Notes under the pieces: generated by a model
Databases searched by the model: none
Told to the model about the DNA's origin: nothing
Seen by the model: only the letters and a program-made list of their open reading frames with translations
Shown: positions 26,541-37,500 of the stretch, piece after piece
Position numbering within the stretch: position 1 is the first letter of the stretch
Layout of the letters: the number at the start of each line of letters is the position of its first letter
Assembly: GCA_002803225.1 (NCBI GenBank)
Contig: NXFV01001621.1
Location: 1 to 64,000 of the forward strand
Length of the DNA stretch: 64,000 nucleotides
Direction of reading: 5' to 3'
Origin: Gamarada debralockiae
Taxonomy: Eukaryota; Ascomycota; Leotiomycetes; Helotiales; Hyphodiscaceae
Position numbers and translations under genes: made by a program

Positions 26541-27542
26541 TTAAAGACCAGCATGAAAATCTCCGCGTCCCTTCACGACGCCTGTTGCCGCATCAAGTGC
26601 CGTGGCATTGACAATTCGGTCAAACAAATCGCTGAGATCAGAGAACTTTATTTCGTCCTTTTGTCTCCTCCAACCCACCTCAAGAGGCAGACGTTCCTTC
26701 TCTATTTAGAAGTTATATTAGCTTTCCGAGTCCAATTCATACTGCAAGACAACAACCTAAAAAGAGAAAGCAATCTTACCAAAGAGGTACTCGACCCAAG
26801 ACCTGGGCACTGTCCCAGATACCCGATCACCAAGAACCAGAATGTAAGCTGCAGACTCGCCAAGGCTGAACTCGCTGCCAAGACTGGTAAAACCAAACGT
26901 TGGATTTGTGGCGTTTGAAGTGTGCACACGAGCTAGACGGGCATTGGCGGCCATCTGGACGTCAATGGTTGACGCGGTCCAGTATGAGCGCGTTTCGTCG
27001 AAGATGGTTTGGTTGAAAGTATGGTCGTCGCCGAAGTAGAAGTCTCCGCGACTAAACGCATTTCAGATCAGTCAGTTGCACAGAGCCCACCCAATGATTT
27101 GGTCAAGGGTGGAGTCGAACGCACCTTAAGCTTGCATCATGCTCCAAGATATCATGGCGATCGAGAAAGTCAAGATCGAACCAGGTGGCGTTCGGCGTGG
27201 GATTTGTGGTTATGGCAGCCCGGAACAAGAATTCGCCAAGGGTTTTGTTAATGTTGAGAGCTGTGTAGAGAGCATCAAGGGTATCGGATTCAGAGATGTT
27301 TTTCCCGCTGTGGGGTAAGAAGCCATGATTTGCGAGGGTGTTGAGCATGGGGCATGGAGCTCGTACTGGAGGTTCAATGTTCAATATTTGACCACAAAAG
27401 TTCCAGCTCTGCTTTTGAAAAACATACCATCGTCTGGTCCAGGGGGCGACCAGGTCCAGAAATGGGATCGATCCCCAGCATCTGCGGCGTGAGCAAAGGC
27501 TGGGGTGAGGGCCACAGCGGCGAAGATTGAGGTGAGCTTCAT
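26541..27542 (-). CDS. Secreted heme-thiolate peroxidase (short-type unspecific peroxygenase / chloroperoxidase family)
   Basis: Extracellular enzyme using H2O2 to insert oxygen into, or halogenate, organic substrates. Exons 27542..27428, 27365..27125, 27051..26780 and 26701..26541 join in phase through introns of 62, 73 and 78 nt, giving 262 aa, typical of short UPOs. A signal peptide (MKLTSIFAAVALTPAFAHA) is followed by the mature domain. The proximal heme motif is APCPMLNTLANHGFLPH, with Cys as heme ligand. The distal EHD motif is DILEHDASLS, followed by FGDDHTFNQTIFDETRSYW. A conserved SLGESAAYILVLGD block follows, then an RSWVEYLFE segment and a C-terminal tail. Several N-x-S/T sites (NIS, NKT, NAT, NQT) agree with secretion. 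All catalytic elements appear intact. Confidence 0.92.
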
Positions 27543-28908
27543 CTGTCTTGACTTGATGATCTGGACGGAAGGTGAATGTTCGTACCGACTGCACTTTCTT
27601 TGAGAAGCAAAACACGGGTAGAGCCTTCGTTTATATATTATCATCCAATTGCGGGATCAAATGGCTTGCAGCACAGGGATATCTCCCTCCACGCAAATAT
27701 GAGCGGTACTCAAATTACGCGTATCTTGAACCCGAATGCCATCTGTTGACTCGCAATTTCCCCGTCTGACTTCCACCGATCATCCGATGGCCGCGTAGAT
27801 GTTTACTGCAAAGGCTAGAATATGAGAAATCTCTGGCTCTGCCTCGCCATCGTTTCCGTACAGTATGCATGTACCCTGCGGGGAAAGTCCCAGTAGGCAC
27901 GTGGCTGATCATTTCTCATAGGCATACAGCTCGGGACTAACGAACAGACGAATAACGCAGCGCGCGGAGCCGTGAAGTAAGCACGGGGAAATAGAAGTGA
28001 GGGGACGCCTAACTCAAATTCAACGTCATTGATATTGGAGATGCAATTACGGAAGAATTGGTGACATAGCCTGAGGGACTTTCCAGGATTACGCGGCATT
28101 TTCTGGACATCATGGGGAACAATTCTTCAGAGGATCGACAACCTTGTTGGAATCCTGGCGATTGCCAATTGAACCAGTGCCGTTTGGTTGACTCTGCAAA
28201 CAGGGGAGCTCCAATTGGCCGCCTCCCAAAGTCTGAACGATGCACATCCCCCTGCACAGCCTCGTAAAGCATATGCGCTGCCTGAAGGTCGACCGGGACA
28301 TGATCAAGAACCATTAAAGTTTGCATTATCGAGAAGGGTCTCCGAGCTGGGAACACCCAAATGGTCGATACTGACGTTCACCAGTAAGTTGACGAGAAGT
28401 GGAAGGAGCAAGAAATCGAGGAGGAGCGTGTTCATTCTGTTCAAGATGAGCCACCGGCAAGCTTGGCTGTTAAAGGCATGACCGAGTAAACAAAAGCCTC
28501 ATGTAAAAAAGACCAGAGGCAAGGATGGAAGAGAAGACGAGGCTCTTGAATAACCAAAAAAGTCGCTCAGGGACCCCCGGCCGCTGGAGTTTCATTTCGC
28601 GAGTAGGCACAAATACGGCAGCCTCTAGACTGAAGTCAAACAGAAGACTAAAAGAGTTCTCTACACATCTATGTGCAGAAGAAGGTTCTTAACTGCATAC
28701 ATGTCAAGATATATGAAGAGTAAGAGACATGAAGGTCTGACGTCCTTTGTCTTGACAAGGCTCGCTGACAAAGCCAGCCGTATGCCGAGGCTGAAACTCC
28801 AACCACTGACGTCGCAACTCATGCTTCCCTTTCTACTATCTGACGTGCCAAATCCATAAAACAAACCAAAGCCATATGTAGACATGCTTCGGACGAAACT
28901 CAGACTAG
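27543..28908. other. Intergenic region upstream of the peroxygenase gene
   Basis: 1.37 kb with overlapping short frames on both strands (for example 28009..28356 - and 28188..28481 +) and no recognisable domain. A 43-codon minus-strand frame starting near 28434 is hydrophobic at its N-terminus (MNTLLLDFLLLPLLVNLL) but has no support as a gene. Confidence 0.45.
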
Positions 28909-28916
28909 TATAAATA
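28909..28916 (+). promoter_or_regulatory. TATA box of the methyltransferase pseudogene
   Basis: TATAAATA in the context CTAGTATAAATACTTC, 163 nt before the presumed original ATG at 29079. It is the remaining promoter of a gene whose coding part is broken. Confidence 0.4.
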
Positions 28917-29078
28917 CTTCAATTGAGCCTTTCCTGCTCCTTGATATCTTACACGGCTTTACATACAAGTAATCTTACGTCTTTCTCCTCTTCCTGCTCC
29001 AAACCACAAAAGCCGAGCTTCGATAACCAGAAACGCTCACTTACAACGAAAAGAAAGACATATTTTGAGGCCAACAAC

Positions 29079-30031
29079 ATGGCGATCTTCGCACAAGTCC
29101 CCTTCTTCCACCGCCCAGCTTGCGGCACTTACTGACAATAACATAGTAGGGCAGGCTTCAACGCCGCATCTTATGCATCCTTCCGCCCTACCTACCCGCC
29201 CAAACTCTTCGCTACCGTCTCGAAATACCATCGTGGTCCCTCTTCTTTACTGCTTGATCTTGGATACGGCCATGGTCTCATATCGCGCGAACTCGCGCGG
29301 CATTTCAGCTCAATTCTCGCAATCGACCCCTCAGTATCCATGATATAGCAAGCCCAGAGATCTACCCTGCAATCCGAGTTCTCAAACATCAAATTCGTGC
29401 AAGCGGCCGCAGAAGACCTGTCTATAGTATAGGACGAGATCGCCGATATGGTCGTCGCAGGCCGTGCAGCGCATTGGTTCGACTATTCCAAAGTCTAGCT
29501 AGAACTATATAAAAAAGTACGGAAAGGCGGCACGTTGGCGTTCTAGGGGTACAAGGATAATATTTTTGTGGATAATCTGCAGGCTACCAAAGTTCTCGAC
29601 TATTATTGCTATGGCGCGGGGACGATGGGTCCGTATTGGGAGCAGCCGGGAGGAATATATTGAGGGATTTGTATAGGAGTATTGCGCCACCGGAGAGGGA
29701 GTGGGAGGATATGCAGAGGGTAATGTATAAGCCGGGAGTTAGTGGGAAAGGGAGTGGAGAAGGAGAACTTCTAATGAGGAAGAGGTTGTCACTTGGGCAG
29801 GTGGAGGGGTATGGGCGGACGTTCTCAGCGTAAACGAATTTTACGGCTTCGCATCCGGAGCAGAAGGCGAGGAAGGATGGTGGGGAGGGTGATATTGTTG
29901 ATGAGATGTTTGGAAAAATGCTGGAGGTTGAGCCGGAGTGGAGGAAAGCCGGGGAAGGGTAGGGGAACGTGGAGGTTGAGAATGAGTGGGGGGGTTTGAT
30001 TTTGATGGCGAGGAAGAAGGAGGATCATTAG
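29079..30031 (+). pseudogene. SAM-dependent methyltransferase pseudogene (TMT1/methyltransferase-11 type)
   Basis: Decayed class I methyltransferase. From 29154 the frame reads GFNAASYASFRPTYPPKLF, then the SAM-binding motif LLLDLGYGHGLISREL, the acidic motif-II region SILAIDPSVSMI, and VVAGRAAHWFDY. After a one-base loss near 29640 the frame shifts and continues RNILRDLYRSIAPPEREWED, GEGELLMRKRLSLGQVEGYG, DGGEGDIVDEMFGKMLEVEP and EWGGLILMARKK. Six in-frame stops: TAG at 29346, 29430, 29496, 29544 and 29960, and TAA at 29831. At least three lie where a Trp is expected (V_LE, F_GY, EG_GN), so TGG became TAG. The first exon (MAIFAQ) is present, but its join to the rest is no longer clear. Family members act on small carboxylates or metabolites. 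It lies near the P450 and peroxygenase. Confidence 0.88.
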
Positions 30032-30340
30032 TATAACGCTTGAGATGAGACGACTGCTGTGATGGTGATGGCAGGTGTTCCAGTATCGAGGACAGGAAAG
30101 GATATCCATGTTGAATCAACGTATAACTTAGACAAAGTACTGGGTATATTTGGAAGGCGTCCGCTTTGGGATTTCTGGGAGCTTGTTTGGGCTCCATGGG
30201 TATCCGTCGTCGAAACTTGGCCAATTTGATAAGAGAACGTTGGGTCATACTAAGTGTGATTAACTAAGAAACGGGAAGGCGAAATCACATTATGAGATGC
30301 TCAGGGAGCTCTGGGCGCTGCTCAGGGGTTGAATCGAGGT

Positions 30341-30605
30341 TGATTAGCGCCTGAGCAAGAGCGGCAAGCTTACTAACCGAATGGGAAGCCTAAGAGAGAA
30401 GGAGTTGGTTGATAATACCCGTAAACTCTATGTTTTTTTTTCTCTCGTGCTGGTTCCGTTTTAGTCTACGGACGTGAGCAGCGGCCGCTTTTACCTGAGT
30501 CGAGAGTGAGTAAACCTGAGCGTAGCCTGAGCATGCCTGAGCCGAGGGTGAGCATGCCCGAGCAGAGCCTAAGCAGAGCCTAAGCATCCTGAGCACGCCC
30601 TGAGT
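30341..30605. repeat. CTGAGCA-rich degenerate repeat block with copy 2 of the 17-bp repeat
   Basis: Starts with TGATTAGCGCCTGAGCA (identical to 4981-4997). From about 30495 it becomes a degenerate array of CCTGAGC/CCTAAGC units with ATGC or AGAG linkers, such as CCTGAGCATGCCTGAGC and GAGCAGAGCCTAAGC. No coding signal. It probably belongs to a dispersed repeat family. Confidence 0.65.
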
Positions 30606-30620
30606 TATCACAGTACGGGT

Positions 30621-30653
30621 CTTATTTTGGCGCCCTATGCACCCCGGCTATAG
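30621..30653 (+). repeat. GCGCC-TATGCACC flanking repeat, left copy
   Basis: CTTATTTTGGCGCCCTATGC followed by ACCCCGGCTATAG. A related sequence in the same orientation lies at 33958-33995 (CTTATTTTGG, a 4-bp insert ACTA, GCGCCATATGCACC). The two copies bracket the decayed STAND-like gene. Confidence 0.5.
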
Positions 30654-30895
30654 TTTCCTAGCTAAGTTTACTAAGCCGCCTGATCTGCTCCCCTTACGAG
30701 GGCTCTTACTGGAGCCGATTTAGGGTGCTTAATATAATAAGATAATTATAACTTTATAATTATTATTTAAAGTAATTAATAAGAATACTAAGTTACTAAT
30801 AATCTTATACTCTCTTTTAATAATTAATAACATATTAAGCTTACTTTAAGAAGTAGTATATTAGTCTCAGTTCATAACTTCGTTGCGCGGGGTTT
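30654..30895. other. AT-rich block
   Basis: From about 30730 to 30850 the sequence is almost entirely A/T (runs such as AATTATTATTTAAAGTAATT), unlike its neighbours. It abuts the truncated 3' end of the STAND-like pseudogene. This looks like AT-collapsed (RIP-like) or transposon-derived DNA; no gene is recognisable. Confidence 0.6.
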
Positions 30896-32884
30896 ACTTA
30901 CCATCTTCCTTGAGTTTGATCTCCAGGTACTCCTTCTCTTTTCTGATACCTTTCTTGAACATTAACTTCATTTTTTGCCTTTGCAATTGAAGGCGGCCAC
31001 TGGAAGTCTGTCACTGCAAAAATTATACATTTAGATCATAATAGAGGGCAGAAATATACGCACGGGATATCTCTACAAGTTGGTGTCTTAGAGCTTTTTT
31101 TGTAGTGTTGTGGTAATACATCGATGAGTGGCTGCTCAGTGAAGTATCACTGTTGTCCGGAGAATCCCTCCATATGCGCAGAATAGATGAATCGGATTCA
31201 TACCCAGCCTTAGACTGAATATTATTTTTGACATTCATTGAGTAGTCGGAGAGTAGCGTCTTCCCGTGTACAAGTTCCTGGAGCCCATTCGATTCTTTCA
31301 TTTTCAGTAAGTAGAGATCACCAAGAATTGGATGGACTCACCTTTTTCGGTCAGGAATTTATATTCTGGATCACAGGCTGGAGATAATGCTGAAATAGTG
31401 CCCTTAAGTCTCACACCGAATCGCCCTGGTGGATTCTTCGCACGGCACTCAATGTGCAGGATTGGACGAGGTTAGCTACCGTTAACTTTGTGTCTATATT
31501 AGCAAAAATTACTCGATGAGACAAGTTTGGAGAAGTTACACCCAATCACAGGTAGCTGAACGTCTGTGCATGCAAGTGGTTCTAGAGATATTTTTATAAG
31601 GTGATTGTTGATTTTTTTTGACCAGCAGCGTACAACGGAAGCCTCACGGCCGTTGCCAACATTCATCTCCCTAATCAACGAGCGCAGTTAATACATGTAA
31701 AATGCGAGGCTGCACAGATGATAATACTTACACTTCTATATCCTGGGTCTTGTCGATCTGCACATCTGCTCGTTGAATCACTTCCTCTGACCTTGTACCT
31801 GGTGATTGCGGCTCCCCATCAGCCATATTACTTCTTTCCACAATACTGACGTAATCAGATTCCTTGGACGATACTACAGAGTCTCCGGATTTGATGAACT
31901 TGGTAAGTCTTTGATCCTCTTTCTCTCCCTCGTCGTCTTCTTCGTCATCCTCTACTATCGCCTCGTCATCATAACCACCAACAGAGCTATCTCCTACGTC
32001 CGACCCTAAGGTTGAATCTTTAGTATCTTTACGCTTCATAGCCAAGCTCCGCCGTCGACCTTGAACGTCCCTGATTCCTGCCCTCTCCGTCATATAATCC
32101 ACCCGATCTTTCACAACTTGGAGATCCGAGATCGTGCTTCCAGAATCCTTTTTTTTTCATTCTCGTCGGTGCATTTCAAACGCCGATCCATGAACATGGC
32201 ATAATCAATCTGTAAATCACAAAGCTGCTGAGAAGCCGATCGATCCACTCCAAGCGATAATGATACTGATGGTAATGATGAAGGGTTGGGATTGCGACCA
32301 TGGAGTTGTGGCGCATGACTCGCACTAGGAACTCGAGTTTGCTATCCATTTGCTGGACTGTCCATGAAAGGTATTCGCTCTGCCTTAAAAGTTCCTTGTT
32401 CTAGTTCCTACCTAGCGTATCAGTTCTACAACTTGCAATGGGTTTGTTGGGTATCATACGTGTTCAAGAACCCGACATAGATATTAATACTAACGTAATG
32501 CGATCCCACGTCTGTGCAGAGCCAGTTCACTTCTTGTTTGGCCTTGAGGACATACTCAACGTTGCGCTGATACTGCTCCCACCTACTCCGCTGTTCGGGC
32601 GGCTTGATATATATAGGGTGCTTTTCGAAGAACATCTTGCAGTCTTTGAGGGTTTGTTCGATAGATATGTAGATGATAAAGAGCTTCCTCTTATTATGCA
32701 ACGTGGTTTGTTCTTCCAATTCCTCTAGCACGGTTTCGAATTATTTAACTTTCGCACTCAGGTCCTTTAGATGACGAGACGCTCCTTGGCCGCCATCCGC
32801 ATAAGCTTTTCAAAATTCGTTACAAAGGCTAATGAGTTTGTGGGCCTCTGTAGTAGACCATCCAATCATGGAAGCCTCGGCCAT
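30896..32884 (-). pseudogene. Decayed fungal STAND/NLR-like protein gene, N-terminal part
   Basis: Reading leftward from an ATG at 32884: MAEASMIGWSTTEAHKLISL, CNEF, TGA stop (32812), KAYADGGQGASRHLKDLSAKVK, TAA stop (32743), FETVLEELEE. Next comes an open stretch with DCKMFFEKHPIYIKP and RWEQYQRNVEYVLKAKQEV, the pattern of helical N-terminal domains in fungal STAND/ankyrin proteins. Further blocks: SLGVDRSASQQL with CTDENEKKRILEARSRI, an acidic region (31.8-32.0 kb), PPGRFGVRLKGTISAL with DPEYKFLTEK, NGLQELVHGKTLL, and KEKEYLEIKLKEDG followed by a donor site at about 30902. Nothing recognisable follows, so the 3' part (any NTPase and repeats) is lost. Both early stops could come from CGA and CAA by C-to-T change. 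The precise exon joins are uncertain. Confidence 0.6.
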
Positions 32885-34592
32885 ACTGCTCTGCGGGGCA
32901 GCACGAGGCTGAGGTGTGATGCTGAATGCAGCCTTGCGACAGCGGAGATGAATGTAATGAGGTAAGAGTTACTGGATCTCGAATGATCCCGTCTCTCTCG
33001 TGAACTATCGAAGTCAAGTAAATGTGCTTAGATACAAGGTCGACTTTTACGCCTACCGAAAGTAGATTCCTCATTTTACGTTATAAAATAACAAGAGTAT
33101 AGAACTAACTTTAAAGTCGTAAACTGAGCTTGCATCAAAGTTCACGCGCTCAATGAGGAGATACGAGATATCGACAGAGCAATGCGAATCTGGACCACTA
33201 ACTTCCCAAATGGGTGGGCATCTCGTCAATACTATCTATCAGATCCTCATGTTTGGCCAAAGGAATTTTTTGATTCCTCAACAGTCCACAGCCATCGAAG
33301 TTTGGCCTATGCTGCCGTTTGGATTCGGTTCTACATAAGCGAGATGCCTTATAACAGCAGTGCAGCACACGTCTGAGGGCTCTTCAACTTACGCAAGCAA
33401 ACTCAGGTAATGATGACCAGCGCATGGAATGTCTTGCCAACATCAAGGCTATGGCTGAGGACTTTGCGTCAACAATTCCGTTCAGCCTTAAACGTTTCAA
33501 AATCTCAAGTCCTCCTGATTCAGCCAATCAACATATCACTCTAACCATGAACGAAAATATCAAACCGTCCTCAATTACTCAAGCCATGAGCCCCCTTGAC
33601 CACTGCGTCAAATATCAGCTGCTTTGATGTTGAGCAGAAGTTGTGGTTCAAATCTCACGTCGTACAACTCGGGAGGGTGACGGTATCGGAAATATTTGAA
33701 GCATCCATCGCTGATAATTGGTTGGAATTTTGACAGCCTAAACAATGAGATCTGTTAATAGGTCTAGAAGGTACGGCTATCGGAATTGACCGTTGGGCCT
33801 GATCATCAGGTGCTGACTATCAGGTGTTGGTATCAGGCACTGAATGTCAGGTGCTAGCTATCGGGATTGACCGAATAGCTAGAGCCAAGTTGTAGATATA
33901 GGGGAAGAGTTGAACTCTAGAAGAAGGGGTAGAGATTTTGAATTGAAGTTTTTGAAGCTTATTTTGGACTAGCGCCATATGCACCGCTGTATCAGGGTAC
34001 TCATAACAACAAGATCTGAAGCTGTCCTATGGCCATGGAAGAACTAGGACAATTGGTGGTTCACCTGCGCGACCATCCTGTCATGAAGGACCTACAAAGA
34101 AGGGGGGGGGGGGTACCTAGGTACAGTACCTGCGCAATCTCTATTCTACCCACATGATCTCAGAGCCCGGCCCGTTTCCCCTTTCAGGAACGAGTACATC
34201 TTCATCAACTGCAATAATTCTTGGTTTTTATTAATTTTCTCAAGTACTGAATTCCGAGTGACAGAAAGCCTCCTGTCTCAGGTCAAATGTGCCTTACATG
34301 GTGTGCCGTCCCAATCATCGAGGTGATTGGCCAGCCCTCAGCCTCACGCCCTCGACTCCATGCACGCCCACTCGCCCATTGCCCTTGACCGAGGGGCTTA
34401 TGGAAGGCTGCTGAAAATTCCCTTCACCTTTCAACTTTTAACGTCGCGGCCGGTGACATTGTCATTGAGGGTAATCGACCTTTGACCATAAGACTCACTG
34501 GCCGATTGACAACACCTTCGAATTGAATCCAATTTTCCGAAGCAGAACAAGTACAGCGATTGTCGCGATATTCAGCTGCATAGCTGCCTAAA
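32885..34592. other. Repeat-bearing intergenic region
   Basis: No supported gene. Contains a degenerate direct-repeat cluster at about 33765-33885: units of TATCAGGTGCTG/TATCAGGTGTTG lie between two copies of CTATCGG(A/G)ATTGACCG. A run of 12 G occurs at 34102-34113, followed by GGTACCTAGGTAC. The final 200 nt are probably the promoter and 5' UTR of the zinc-finger gene. Confidence 0.5.
33958..33995 (+). repeat. GCGCC-TATGCACC flanking repeat, right copy
   Basis: CTTATTTTGGACTAGCGCC then ATATGCACCGCTGTATCAG, similar to and in the same orientation as 30621-30653. It could be a terminal direct repeat or the shared 3' end of two insertions. Confidence 0.45.
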
Positions 34593-37500
34593 ATGGATAC
34601 TTGGATGGAGAACAACTTGCTTGGCGATCCCGATCCTGGGCCGCTGGCCTCATTAGACCAATCAGTGTCTTCATTCGACCAACAGTCTCCTGTTCAAGCA
34701 AACGGTATCGATGAAATGCATTTCAGCTTGTTCTTGCCGGATCTGGAAAATTACAGCTCAAATATCTCTTCGACGTCTCACGCCGATCCAGATCTGGACA
34801 TGCAGGGTTCTGAAAGTGACTTCCCATTCTCCACTCAAACCTCTTTGGGACCGGAGGAGTCTCGTTCCGATGGTGCGCTAGGTATGCCACGCATACTACA
34901 CGGGATGATCATCTTCAGATACTGACCTGTATAGCGAGCCTAAATCTTCAATATCAGCCGCAGCTCGAGTACCAAAACACTCCACGAAATACGGAATCGA
35001 CTCAATGGATGGATGAAACCCTGGCGGATTTTTCTCAATCTGTTCATGCACCAACCTTTTCAAATGTTGATGCTAATATCTCAACTTGGCCGTTGGGCTC
35101 AATGGGTGCCTCAACTTCGACTTTGAACAACGTCTTAGCCCTTTCGACTAATATCGGCACCTTTCACACACCGCCAAAGACTTCTATGGCAACCTTACCC
35201 ACCATAGTTAAGGCTTCTTGGAAAAAGAAAGGTCGGAGAGGTCCACCATCTCGTCGAGGCAGAAGTTATGCTCCAGCTCTCGCCAAGAATGGTAAATCCA
35301 AGGCCGGTACTACGCCTCCAACATCAATTGACCGAGTGCCTGTGCCTAGCAACTCGAGGAGCAACGAAATTGAGCCGCAAGACGCATTGTCACTTGTCGA
35401 ACAGTCATTCAAATCCGCCTCTTACTCCACCATTTCTCAACGCAAAGCTGCCGATCTCATCAATCAATTAAGGCAATTGGTGTTGGATGAGGAGAAATAT
35501 GGAAGCTCTCAATCGGACACCAGCGAGAGCGGAGACAATTTTCCAAGCACTGCATCTTCCGCACAGGAATCGCTTTGGAGTTCTGGAATCATCGATGCGG
35601 ACTATGCTACGGATGATACTTCAGTTTCTGCAACTCCACGCCCACAAGGTAACCTCGCCCAGGTCTCGACCCAGTCTGAGAATGTGGCAGACCCCGCCCC
35701 CAGACACAAGCACTGCGATGACTGCGGAGAAAAGCCTTTGTTCTACTGCACCTTCAACCCAAGCAAGTCCAATGGATGCAAATTTTCATCACACTCTTGC
35801 TCTGACTGGAAGCGACATGAAGAAACAGAGAAGCACTGGTCTCAGAACAGATTCATTTGCTTGGAATGCCCAGCACTTCCTCCGCTATCAGACTTCACTG
35901 GACACCCAATTTGCGAATACTGCAGCTTAAGATTGGGAGGAAATCCAACAGCTCACTACGTTGAATGTCCATCGGCTCAGGCGGAAGGGACTAGTTATGC
36001 TCGGAGAGATCATCTCAGTGACCATCTTCGCAACGAACACGGTCTCAATGATACGAACGCCAAGCTGGCTGCTGGTAACGGAAAGTATGCTATCAACAAT
36101 CCCAACTGGCCCAGGCAGTGTGGATTCTGCGGCGTACATTTCAAGACTTGGGACGAACGCATGGCACATATTTCTGTAGAGCACTACCAGAAGGGACAGC
36201 ATATCTCGGGTTGGAAGCTGCCATTCCTTGCTCCCAAGGACTTCCGACCAAAAAAGACAGATTTCAAATTTCACGACGATGAGAGCGATGACAATGGCGA
36301 TGACTTCCACGGCGGCAGTGGTGACTGCAGCAAAAATGCAATGGGCCAGAAGAACGCCGCTGTTCCTTCATGGAACCAACAATCTCATTCAGGACGTTAC
36401 TCTTCAAACGGCTCATCTTCCCAGGCGTATCGCACTCGACAAAAAGCTGTTAGAGAGCCTGGTAGCCGAACAGAAGTGAGAGAGGCTCCAGAGAGCTCAC
36501 CGATCGGATTCGCAGAGGTGGAGAATTGTCTCTTCGAAGAGATCGCCAACGGCGATAAATCACGCAATGGGGCAGACGAAGGTGCCCTGGTGCATGGTAT
36601 GACCTTTTCCTAGCAAGTCAAAACTGATCAACCAAAGCTAAACAATGAACAGGTGTTTTGCAGAACAAACGATATCACAGACTTTCTGTCAGATCCGATG
36701 ATGGCATTTGGTCACATGGCCCAGGTTTCAGTGCAGCAGAAGGACACCATGGAAAGCAAAGAAAGCCTAGCTTGGCCCTTGAGCGATACCTTGAGGATAT
36801 AGAAGAACCTGTGCCTACTATCCTGCCGTCACCTTTGTCCCTCGACTCACCATCAGTCTCCTCGGGCTTCGAACGGCTCGAAACTGCTAGCTCAAGATCG
36901 GCTCCCATCTCCACTGTGGATGTCACTTCCGAAATGCCAACTTCTGACCAGGATGAAATCTTACCAGGAGGTCCTTCTGAGTCTGGTAGTCTTAAGCCGC
37001 CTGTGTCCGGAGCGATTGATGCACGGGCTATCACGGTCGACTCTCTCCAGCTCTTCCGCCACCCTGAGTTCCGTCCCAACCCTCTTTTCTTCGGACGAGG
37101 AGGGGAACTAGACCAGATGCCTAGGTCATTTTTTGACAAACAACGTCGACAAGAGGGCAAGGGGGCCTTCTTGGTTACGCGCGTCCGTTCTTTTGGCCTA
37201 GCCCACTTATTAGCCCGCCAATATTTTCGCCAACACGAATGCAGAAATGAACATGAAAATAAACTCATGAGCGATGATCCGAGCGGAGAGTTCTCGATTC
37301 GTTTCAGTACTCCCAAGTCGGGGCGGAATTTCAGGATTGCCCTCAAAGGCCTCAAGGTTTTGTCCATGAGTGGTAGTTGCAAAGATGGCATTCTATCGCC
37401 CGCACCTCAACTACTCACAGACCCACTTTTACAAATCCAAGCACATGTGCTCACCCTACTCTCAGTGGAAGTCAATGATCGATCTGTGGTGATACCCCAA

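Noticed and set aside
28300..28436. Small minus-strand peptide MNTLLLDFLLLPLL...
   Set aside because: Only 43 codons, no splice partner, no family; hydrophobic start could be chance.
29606..29833. 75-codon frame as an independent small gene
   Set aside because: It is the frame-shifted central part of the methyltransferase pseudogene.
32438..32728. 96-codon plus-strand frame
   Set aside because: Antisense to the STAND-like pseudogene, whose helical domain explains the open frame.
36675..37391. 238-codon minus-strand frame
   Set aside because: Antisense shadow of zinc-finger gene exon 3; no recognisable domain.
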